Source of the DNA: Burkholderiales bacterium
GTDB taxonomy: Bacteria; Pseudomonadota; Gammaproteobacteria; Burkholderiales; SG8-39
NCBI GenBank assembly: GCA_025929745.1
Contig: JAICPQ010000022.1
Coordinates: 1 to 15,540 of the forward strand
Direction of reading: 5' to 3'
Length of the DNA stretch: 15,540 nucleotides
The position numbers were made by a program, and so were the translations under genes. Positions 9,381-15,540 of this stretch are shown here, piece after piece. Position 1 is the stretch's first letter; each line of letters starts with the position of its first letter. The notes beneath the pieces were generated by a model, which did not search any database, had not been told where the DNA came from, and was given only the letters and a program-made list of their open reading frames with translations.

Positions 9381-10252
9381 TGGACGCTTTGCTCTTCCAG
9401 GTCCTCGCCGGCCTCGCCACCGGGGGAATCTACGCGAGCCTCGCGCTCGCGCTCGTCATGATCTACCAGGCGACTCATCTCGTGAATTTCGCGCAGGGCG
9501 AGATGGCGATGTTCACGACCTATCTCGCCTGGAGTCTCATCAGCGCCGGCATGCCGTACTGGGCGGCATTCGTCATCACCATCGCGCTCGGCTTCGCGCT
9601 CGGCGCGCTCATCGAAAGGATCGTCATCCGACCGGTCGAGAACGCCCCCGTGCTCGCGGTCGTGGTCGTGTTCATCGCGCTCCTCGTTATCTTGAACAGC
9701 ATCGCCGGCTGGATCTACACCTACACCATCAAGGCCTTCCCGAGCCCCTTCCCCAAGGAGCCGCTTTTCGGCATCCGCTACATGTCGGCGCACGAGCTCG
9801 GCGCGATCGGCATTACCCTCGTCGTCCTCACCACGCTCTACCTTTTCTTCCGCTACACGCCCCTCGGCCTGGCGATGCGCGCCGTGGCGCAGAACCCGCA
9901 GTCGAGCCGCCTCGTCGGCATCCGCGTCGGCTGGATGCTCGCGCTCGGTTGGGGACTCGCCGCCGCGGTCGGCGCGGTGGCGGGGATGATGGTGGCGCCG
10001 ATCGTCTACCTCGATCCGAACATGATGGGCGGGATCCTGCTCTACGCATTCGCGGCGGCGCTCCTCGGCGGCATCGACAGCCCGATGGGCGCGGTGATCG
10101 GTGGATTCACCGTCGGCGTGCTCGAGAACCTGCTCGGCGCCTTCGTCATCGGCAACGAGCTCAAGCTCACCGTGGCGCTTGTTCTCATCGTCGGCGTGCT
10201 GCTCGTCCGCCCCTCGGGTTTCTTCGGCAGCGTGCACGTCTCTCGCGTATGA
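9380..10252 (+). CDS. livH: Branched-chain amino acid-type ABC transporter permease LivH
   Basis: This is a 290-residue inner-membrane permease of the LivH type. About eight hydrophobic segments are visible, the first near residues 5-30 (VLAGLATGGIYASLALALVM). Family motifs include THLVNFAQGEMAM near 32-44, the cytoplasmic coupling segment TPLGLAMRAVAQNPQSSRLVGI near 159-180, and GGIDSPMGAVIGG near 231-243. It forms the translocation pore with LivM. The ATG shares one base with the livF stop (TGATG), so translation is coupled. Confidence 0.95.
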
Positions 10253-11202
10253 GCCGCACCAATGTCATCCTGTTGGCCGTTCTGCTCACGGCGGCCTGCG
10301 CGTTGCCCTTCATCGTCAGCAACTACCGCACGTTCCAGTTCACGCTCGTCCTCGTCTACGCGATCGCGCTCCTCGGCCTGAACATTCTCACGGGCTACAA
10401 CGGGCAGATCTCGCTCGGCCACGGCGCCTTCTACGCGCTCGGGGCCTACTGCGCGGCGATCCTCATGGACAAGATGGGCGCGCCGTACTGGGTGACGATC
10501 CCGGCGGCGGGCGCGGTGTGCCTGGTAGCCGGATTCCTGTTCGGTCTTCCCGCGCTACGGCTGGAGGGCCTGTACCTCGCGCTCGCCACTTTCGCGCTCG
10601 GTGTGGCGACGCCGCAGCTCCTCAAGTACCACCACCTCGAGAAATGGACCGGCGGCGTGCAGGGGATCGTCATCGCCAAACCCGAGGCGCCATTCGGACT
10701 GCCTGTTAACGCCGACCAGTGGCTCTACTTCTTCACCCTCGCCGTAACACTGGGTATGTTCTTGCTCGCCTGGAACCTGCTGCGCGGCCGCATCGGGCGC
10801 GCCCTGATGGCGATCCGCGACCACCATCTCGCTGCCGAATCGATGGGGGTGCACAATGCGCTCTACAAGTCGCTCGCTTTCGGTGTCTCGGCACTCTACA
10901 CCGGGGTCGCAGGGGCGCTTGGCGCGATCGCAGTCCAGTTCGTGGCGCCTGACAGCTTCAACATCTTTCTCTCCATCATGTTGCTGGTCGGAATCGTCGT
11001 CGGCGGGCTCGCGTCGATCTCTGGCGCCCTGTACGGAGCGCTTTTCATCCAGTTCGTGCCGAATATCGCCGACGAGATCTCCAAAGCCGCGCCGTGGGCG
11101 ATCTTCGGAATATTCATGATCGGCTTCGTGTATCTCATGCCGACCGGTGTCGCAGGCGCCGTACGCCTGCTTCTAGCAAGGAGGAGGAGCCATGAAATCT
11201 AG
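10249..11202 (+). CDS. livM: Branched-chain amino acid-type ABC transporter permease LivM
   Basis: This is a 317-residue inner-membrane permease of the LivM type with multiple hydrophobic helices. The family motif GYNGQISLGHGAFYALGAY sits near residues 47-65. The coupling segment GRIGRALMAIRDHHLAAESMG is near 179-199, and GGLASISGALYGALFI lies near 249-264. The ATG overlaps the livH stop as ATGA. The frame is open far upstream, antisense-free but inside livH, so that extension is rejected. The stop falls 11 nt inside the binding-protein gene, and LivM's last codons contain the strong ribosome site of that gene. Confidence 0.95.
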   Translation: MSRTNVILLAVLLTAACALPFIVSNYRTFQFTLVLVYAIALLGLNILTGYNGQISLGHGAFYALGAYCAAILMDKMGAPYWVTIPAAGAVCLVAGFLFGLPALRLEGLYLALATFALGVATPQLLKYHHLEKWTGGVQGIVIAKPEAPFGLPVNADQWLYFFTLAVTLGMFLLAWNLLRGRIGRALMAIRDHHLAAESMGVHNALYKSLAFGVSALYTGVAGALGAIAVQFVAPDSFNIFLSIMLLVGIVVGGLASISGALYGALFIQFVPNIADEISKAAPWAIFGIFMIGFVYLMPTGVAGAVRLLLARRRSHEI

Positions 11203-12388
11203 CTTCGTCGTTGGTCTGATGGCCGTAGCGTTGACCGCCCCCGCCATGGCGCAGAAGAAGTACGACCCGGGCGCTTCCGACAAGGAGATCAGGATCGGCA
11301 ACACCAATCCCTACAGCGGGCCCGCGTCGGCCTACGGCACCATCGGAAAATCGATCACCGCGTACTTCAAGATGCTGAACGAGCAGGGCGGCATCAACGG
11401 TCGCAGGGTGAACTTCATCTCCTACGACGACGGCTACAGCCCGCCGCGAACCGTGGAGATGGCGCGCAAGCTGGTGGAGCAGGACGAGGTGCTGTTCGTG
11501 TTCCAGACCTTGGGCACGCCCTCCAACACGGCGATCCACAAGTACATGAACATGAAAAAGGTGCCGCAGATGCACGTCGCGACCGGCGCCACGAAGTGGA
11601 ACGATCCGAAGAATCATCCGTGGACGATGGGCTGGCAGCCGAACTACCAGTCCGAGGCGCGCGCCTATGCGCAGCACATTCTCAAGACCAAGCCCGACGC
11701 GAAAATCGGCGTGCTCTACCAGAACGACGACTACGGCAAGGATTACCTCAAAGGCTTCCACGACGGCCTGGGCGCGAAAAAGAGCATGATCGTCAAGGAG
11801 GTGTCCTACGAGGTGGCCGATCCGACCGTCGACTCGCAGATCGTGCAGCTCCAGCAGTCGGGCGCCGATGTGTTCTTCAACATCACCACGCCGAAGTTCG
11901 CCGCGCAGGCAATCCGTAAGGCGTACGACATCGGATGGAAACCCGTGCACTACCTGAACAACGTGTCGAACTCGGTCGGCTCGGTGCTGACTCCGGCCGG
12001 ACTGGACAAGGCCGTCGGCATCATCTCCAGCGCCTACCTCAAAGACGCCACCGATTCGAAGTGGGCCAACGACAAGGCGATCGCCGAATGGCGCCAGTTC
12101 ATGAACAAGTATTACCCCGACGGCAACCAGGCGGACGTTTTCAACGTCTATGGGTACACAGTGGCGATGACGATCGCGCAGGTGCTCAAGCAGTGCGGCG
12201 ATAACCTGACGCGCGAGAATGTGATGCGACAGGCGGCGAACCTGAAGGGCTATCGGGCGGAGACCCTGCTACCCGGCATCACCATCTCGACCAGCGGCGA
12301 TGATTTTGCACCGATCGAGCAGGTGCAGCTCGAGCGCTTCAACGGCAAGCAATGGGAGCTGTTCGGCGAGGTGATGGGCGGCCGCTAG
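11192..12388 (+). CDS. Periplasmic substrate-binding protein of Liv-type ABC transporter
   Basis: This 398-residue protein is a type I periplasmic binding protein (Peripla_BP_6-like) that delivers the substrate to LivHM. The signal peptide is clear: MKSSF, a hydrophobic core, then APAMA with likely cleavage after Ala20. The mature protein starts with the family-typical strand IRIGNTNPYSGPAS and contains LVEQDEVLFVFQTLGTPSN and IGVLYQNDDYGKDYLKGF. It has a very strong ribosome site, AAGGAGGAGGAG (11178-11189), inside the livM end, which suits a protein needed in excess over the permease. Relatives of this family bind branched-chain amino acids, amides, urea, or aromatic and other carboxylic acids. 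The acyl-CoA ligase gene that follows argues for an organic acid, but the sequence alone does not fix the ligand. Confidence 0.94.
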   Translation: MKSSFVVGLMAVALTAPAMAQKKYDPGASDKEIRIGNTNPYSGPASAYGTIGKSITAYFKMLNEQGGINGRRVNFISYDDGYSPPRTVEMARKLVEQDEVLFVFQTLGTPSNTAIHKYMNMKKVPQMHVATGATKWNDPKNHPWTMGWQPNYQSEARAYAQHILKTKPDAKIGVLYQNDDYGKDYLKGFHDGLGAKKSMIVKEVSYEVADPTVDSQIVQLQQSGADVFFNITTPKFAAQAIRKAYDIGWKPVHYLNNVSNSVGSVLTPAGLDKAVGIISSAYLKDATDSKWANDKAIAEWRQFMNKYYPDGNQADVFNVYGYTVAMTIAQVLKQCGDNLTRENVMRQAANLKGYRAETLLPGITISTSGDDFAPIEQVQLERFNGKQWELFGEVMGGR

Positions 12389-12411
12389 AGGTTTTCAAGC
12401 GGTTAAACTAG

Positions 12412-12431
12412 CTCCTGCTGCAACACAGGAG
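12412..12431 (+). promoter_or_regulatory. Hairpin that could mask the acyl-CoA ligase ribosome site
   Basis: In the 48-nt gap before the ligase gene, CTCCTG (12412-12417) can pair with CAGGAG (12426-12431) across an 8-nt loop. The right arm is part of the AGGAGGAG ribosome site (12427-12434). A shifted pairing, GCTCCT (12411-12416) with AGGAGC (12430-12435), is also possible. Either would cover the ribosome site, suggesting tuned translation of the ligase relative to the upstream genes. The stem is only 6 bp. Confidence 0.3.
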
Positions 12432-12436
12432 GAGCC

Positions 12437-14023
12437 ATGCACGGCCTGATGATGGATCAGCCGCTGCTCATCAGCGGCCTGATCCGCCATGCCGACCGGC
12501 ATCACGCGCAGACCGAGATCGTGTCGAAGACGGTCGAGGGAAGCGTGCACCGCTACACCTATCGACAGGCGCACGCCCGCGTGCGCCGCCTCGCCAACGC
12601 GCTCAAGCGCCTTGGCGTGGGCATGCACGACCGCGTCGCCACGCTCGCCTGGAACGGTTTTCGGCATTTCGAGATCTACTACGCGGTCGCCGGCTCGGGC
12701 GCGGTGATCCACACGATCAACCCCCGCCTGTTCGCCGATCAGATCGCATACATCGCGAACCACGCCGAGGACAAGGTGGTGTTCTACGACACCACGTTCG
12801 CGGCGCTCATCGAGAAGCTGAAGCCGCAGTTGAACTCCGTGCGCCATTTCATCGCACTCAACGACGAGTACGAGCGGTTGCTCGACAAGGAGACCGACCA
12901 GCTCGAATGGCCGAGCTTCGATGAGAACACGGCGGCCTGCCTTTGCTATACGTCGGGCACGACCGGAAACCCGAAGGGGGCGCTCTATTCGCACCGCTCG
13001 ACGATGATCCACGCGTACGCAGCGGCGCTGCCCGACACGCTCAACCTTTCTGCGCGCGAAGTGGTGCTGCCCGTCGTCCCGATGTTCCATGTGAACGCGT
13101 GGAGCCTCCCCTATTCCTGCACGATGACCGGGGCGAAAATGGTGTTCCCAGGTCCGCACCTCGACGGCAAGAGCTTGCACCAGCTTTTTGAGAGCGAAGG
13201 CGTGACCATGAGCGCCGGCGTGCCGACCGTATGGCTCGGCCTTCTCAACTATATGAAGGAGAACCGGCTGCGCTTCTCGACGCTGAAGAACGTGGTGATC
13301 GGCGGCTCGGCGTGCCCGCCGGCGATGATTCGCGCGTTCCAGGACGACTTCGGCGTGCAGGTGCTGCACGCCTGGGGCATGACCGAGATGAGCCCGCTCG
13401 GCACCACGGGCACCTTCAAGGCCCGGCAGGCGAATCTTCAAAAAGCGGAGCGCGAGGCGCTCCAGGCGAAGCAGGGCCGCGCCGTCTTCGGCGTGGATCT
13501 GCGCATCGTCGACGAGAATGGACGCGAGCTGCCATGGGACGGTAAAGCGTTCGGCGACCTGCAGGTGCGGGGTCCGTGGGTGATCAAAAGCTACTTCAAA
13601 GGCGAAGGCGGCGACCCGCTCAAGGACGGCTGGTTCCCCACCGGCGATGTCTGCACCATCGATCCGGAGGGTTATATCCAGGTCACCGACCGCTCGAAGG
13701 ACGTGATCAAGTCGGGCGGCGAGTGGATCAGCTCGATCGATCTCGAGAACATCGCCATCGCGCATCCGGCGATCGCCGAGGCGGCGGTGATCGGGGTGCG
13801 CCACCCGAAGTGGGACGAGCGCCCGATCGTCGTCGCCGTCAAAAAGCCGGGGCAGGACGTCACCAGGGACGAGCTGCTGCGTTTCTACGAGGGCAAGATC
13901 GCGAAGTGGTGGATGCCTGACGACGTGGTCTTCGTGAACGAGCTGCCCCACACTGCCACGGGCAAGCTCTCCAAGCTCACGCTGCGGCAGCAGTTCAAGG
14001 ATTACCGTCTTGATCAGAAGTGA
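12437..14023 (+). CDS. Acyl-CoA ligase (AMP-forming), medium/long-chain or methylthiopropionyl-CoA ligase type
   Basis: This 528-residue protein is an ANL-superfamily adenylate-forming enzyme. It activates a carboxylic acid with ATP to an acyl-adenylate, then to the acyl-CoA. The phosphate loop is YTSGTTGNPKG (171-181). Other motifs are VPMFHVNAW (214-222), GMTEMSP (314-320), GWFPTGD (398-404), DRSKDVIKSGGEW (418-430) and catalytic lysine Lys510 in TATGK. The pattern, including KWWMPDDVVFV near 490-500, resembles the fatty-acid/DmdB-like ligase group more than acetyl-CoA synthetase. Substrate chain length cannot be read from the sequence. The ATG at 12437 has AGGAGGAG just upstream, nearly the same leader as the binding-protein gene. 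Its stop overlaps the crotonase gene by 14 nt. It probably activates the acid imported by the Liv-type system. Confidence 0.93.
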   Translation: MHGLMMDQPLLISGLIRHADRHHAQTEIVSKTVEGSVHRYTYRQAHARVRRLANALKRLGVGMHDRVATLAWNGFRHFEIYYAVAGSGAVIHTINPRLFADQIAYIANHAEDKVVFYDTTFAALIEKLKPQLNSVRHFIALNDEYERLLDKETDQLEWPSFDENTAACLCYTSGTTGNPKGALYSHRSTMIHAYAAALPDTLNLSAREVVLPVVPMFHVNAWSLPYSCTMTGAKMVFPGPHLDGKSLHQLFESEGVTMSAGVPTVWLGLLNYMKENRLRFSTLKNVVIGGSACPPAMIRAFQDDFGVQVLHAWGMTEMSPLGTTGTFKARQANLQKAEREALQAKQGRAVFGVDLRIVDENGRELPWDGKAFGDLQVRGPWVIKSYFKGEGGDPLKDGWFPTGDVCTIDPEGYIQVTDRSKDVIKSGGEWISSIDLENIAIAHPAIAEAAVIGVRHPKWDERPIVVAVKKPGQDVTRDELLRFYEGKIAKWWMPDDVVFVNELPHTATGKLSKLTLRQQFKDYRLDQK

Positions 14024-14762
14024 GACCCAAGGCCGCGTTGCGCGCATCCGCTTCGACCGGCTCGACAAGAAAAACGCGATCACGGCCGAGATGTACGCGC
14101 AGCTCGGCGCCGCGCTCGCCGCGGCCGACGGCAATCCGCAGGTGCGTTCGCTCCTCCTGCACGGCAGCGCCGACTGCTTCACGGCCGGGAACGACGTCGC
14201 TGACTTCCTCAACGTGCCGCGCAAGCTCGGCGCCTCGCCAGCGCGCGCGCTTTTCGACACGCTGCCAAACATGAAAAAGCCGGTCGTCGCTGCGGTCGGC
14301 GGCCCCGCCGTCGGCATCGGCAGCACGATGCTGCTCCACTGCGATCTCGTGTTCGCCGCGCCAAACGCGCGCTTCCAGCTTCCCTTCGTGCCGCTCGGCA
14401 TCGTGCCGGAGTTCGGCTCTACCTTTCTCCTGCCGTTGCTCGCGGGTTATCAGCGCGCGGCGAAGCTCCTTCTCCTGGGGCAGCCGTTCACTGCACAGGA
14501 AGCGCTCGAGGCCGGCATCGTCACCGCCGTGGTTTCTGACGTCATCGGCGAAGCAGAGAAGGCAGCGAATGCGCTTGCCGCGCTGCCGCCGGAATCCATC
14601 CGCCTCACCAAGCGCCTCATGCGCGCCCGCTACGCGGAAACGCTCGCCGCGACGATCGACGAAGAAACGCGCATCTTCACCGAGCGCCTGTCGTCGCCAG
14701 AGGCCAAGGAGGCGATGAGCGCGTTTTTGGAGAAGCGCAAGCCCGACTTCTCGCGCTTTTGA
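14010..14762 (+). CDS. Crotonase-family protein, probable enoyl-CoA isomerase
   Basis: This 250-residue protein has the crotonase fold. The oxyanion-hole segment is CFTAGNDVADF (56-66), followed by GPAVGIG (98-104). Both hydratase glutamates are missing: the position in GGGxELA is Thr106, and the one in GxPExxLG is Phe126. Instead a glutamate, Glu134, sits in PFVPLGIVPEFGS. That matches the single catalytic glutamate of delta3,delta2-enoyl-CoA isomerases of the Eci/PECI type. It is therefore more likely to move a double bond to the 2-position than to hydrate it. The start is TTG 14010 with AAGGA 8 nt upstream, overlapping the ligase stop by 14 nt. Automated annotation would probably call it enoyl-CoA hydratase. 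Confidence 0.9.
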   Translation: MIRSETQGRVARIRFDRLDKKNAITAEMYAQLGAALAAADGNPQVRSLLLHGSADCFTAGNDVADFLNVPRKLGASPARALFDTLPNMKKPVVAAVGGPAVGIGSTMLLHCDLVFAAPNARFQLPFVPLGIVPEFGSTFLLPLLAGYQRAAKLLLLGQPFTAQEALEAGIVTAVVSDVIGEAEKAANALAALPPESIRLTKRLMRARYAETLAATIDEETRIFTERLSSPEAKEAMSAFLEKRKPDFSRF

Positions 14763-15205
14763 TGCAGTTTCTTGCTCTCGCGCTCGTTCTGCTGAGCTTC
14801 TCCGTGCATGCCGAGCTTTACCGCTGGATCGATCGCCCGTCGGGCTCCGTCAAGTACTCGAGCACCCCGCCGCCGTGGTACGGCGACGCGGCGAAGGAGC
14901 GCGCCAATCCACCCGTGGAGGTGATCCGCTACGACGCGCCCGGTACCGCCGCAAAGCCGACGCCAAAGGAGCAAAGCGCCAGGATCACGGCCGCCACGAT
15001 CGCTTCCATGGAAGCGCGCTGGCAGGAGCTCAACAAGTTTTTCGCTGAGCTGCCGCCAAGCACGGACTATGCGCGCGCCGGCGAGGGCATCCAGCCGCAA
15101 ATCGCGGCCTACCAGACGCTTTCGCGCGAGCTCGATCGCCTGGATCCGGCCGGCGCCAAGCGGCGCCGCGCGCAGCGCCCGCCGGCCTTGGATTTGCTGA
15201 GATGA
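14762..15205 (+). CDS. Small secreted DUF4124-like protein
   Basis: This 147-residue protein has an N-terminal signal peptide (hydrophobic residues 2-15, likely cleavage after His-Ala near residue 17). The mature N-terminus, ELYRWIDRPSGSVKYSSTPPP, matches the small beta-structured DUF4124 motif of proteobacterial envelope proteins. The rest is charged and probably helical (about 70-145), with no catalytic motif that I can see. I chose ATG 14762, which shares one base with the crotonase stop (TGATG). The TTG at 14759 would add one residue. Its stop overlaps the MaoC gene start as ATGA. It is thus locked inside an acyl-CoA operon although it should act outside the cytoplasm. The role is unknown; help with substrate binding or envelope access is speculation. 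Confidence 0.85.
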   Translation: MQFLALALVLLSFSVHAELYRWIDRPSGSVKYSSTPPPWYGDAAKERANPPVEVIRYDAPGTAAKPTPKEQSARITAATIASMEARWQELNKFFAELPPSTDYARAGEGIQPQIAAYQTLSRELDRLDPAGAKRRRAQRPPALDLLR

Positions 15206-15540
15206 ATTCCATCCGCGACCTCGAGCATCGGGTGGGCGAGGAGGTCGGCGTCTCACCCTGGGTCGAGATCTCGCAGGAACGCATCGACACCTTCGCCAAG
15301 GCGATCGACGACCCTCAGTGGATCCACGTCGATCGGGAGCGCGCGCGCAGCTCGCCTTTCGGCACGACCATCGCGCACGGTTTCCTCACGCTCTCGCTTC
15401 TTTCGCACCTTTCGGAGCGGACCTTCGTTTTCTCCGATCGCAAGATGGGGGTGAACTACGGCCTGAACCGCGTGCGCTTCATTTCGCCCGTGCCGAGCGG
15501 CTCGCGCGTGCGCGCGCGCTTTACCTTGCAGAAGTTCGAA
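15202..15540 (+). CDS. MaoC-family hydratase (3'-truncated by window)
   Basis: The first 113 residues of a hot-dog-fold MaoC-like hydratase are present, and the frame is open to the window end. The family motif is clear: Asp37 and His42 in DDPQWIH, then the AHGFLTLSL segment starting at residue 58. These correspond to the catalytic Asp/His and glycine-containing turn of (R)-specific enoyl-CoA hydratases. It should reversibly hydrate a 2-enoyl-CoA to the (R)-3-hydroxyacyl-CoA. That differs from the (S)-specific crotonase domain expected in the divergently encoded bifunctional enzyme. The ATG overlaps the preceding stop as ATGA. MaoC proteins of this length class are usually about 150 residues, so roughly 40 residues are probably missing. 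Confidence 0.92.
   Translation, partial: MNSIRDLEHRVGEEVGVSPWVEISQERIDTFAKAIDDPQWIHVDRERARSSPFGTTIAHGFLTLSLLSHLSERTFVFSDRKMGVNYGLNRVRFISPVPSGSRVRARFTLQKFE

Noticed and set aside
12374..12390. GC-rich palindrome at the end of the binding-protein gene as terminator
   Set aside because: It is a short GCGGCCGC-type self-complementary run with no loop and no T-tract, and the ligase gene follows closely in the same direction.
12395..14401. 668-codon open frame on the minus strand opposite the ligase and crotonase genes
   Set aside because: It lies antisense to two genes with clear catalytic motifs, its product is rich in Arg/His/Leu/Ala with no domain I recognise, and long antisense frames are common in GC-rich DNA.

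Overview
The window is dense, GC-rich bacterial DNA with a strong G/C bias at third codon positions. Its gene families (multi-GAF and PAS hybrid kinases, a Liv-type ABC transporter beside beta-oxidation genes, and a DUF4124-like secreted protein) fit a proteobacterium. A betaproteobacterium, possibly an uncultured Burkholderiales-like lineage, is my best guess; this is inference, and there is no rRNA to confirm it. I see no tRNA, rRNA, CRISPR, IS element or phage gene. No stretch over 300 bases lacks a gene. The largest gaps are 58 nt (1307-1364), 66 nt (7835-7900) and 48 nt (12389-12436).

Region 1 (2-3296, + strand) is signal transduction. It holds the 3' part of a GAF-array histidine kinase whose 5' end lies outside the window, then a complete PAS-PAS-kinase-receiver hybrid kinase. 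The second kinase runs tail to tail into the next operon with a 47-bp coding overlap.

Region 2 (7834 down to 3250, - strand) is a tightly coupled four-gene operon. It encodes a bifunctional enoyl-CoA hydratase/3-hydroxyacyl-CoA dehydrogenase, a thiolase, a small winged-helix-like protein of unknown function and a cysteine-synthase-family PLP enzyme. Junctions are an 8-nt overlap, an 8-nt overlap (if the TTG start is right) and a 2-nt gap.

Region 3 (7901 to the right edge, + strand) diverges from region 2 across a 66-nt intergenic region. It is one long candidate operon: LivG, LivF, LivH, LivM, a periplasmic binding protein, an acyl-CoA ligase, a crotonase that looks like an enoyl-CoA isomerase, a small secreted DUF4124-like protein, and a MaoC-type hydratase cut by the window end.

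Taken together, regions 2 and 3 read as an uptake-and-degradation locus for a carboxylic acid. The binding protein and permease import it, the ligase makes the CoA thioester, isomerase and hydratases position and hydrate the double bond, and the bifunctional enzyme and thiolase finish the beta-oxidation turn. No acyl-CoA dehydrogenase or dedicated regulator is visible. The substrate is not shown by the sequence. Most of the window is conventional. The less expected points are the cysteine-synthase and winged-helix genes in a beta-oxidation operon, the secreted protein inside an acyl-CoA operon, and several possible regulatory hairpins and dyads.
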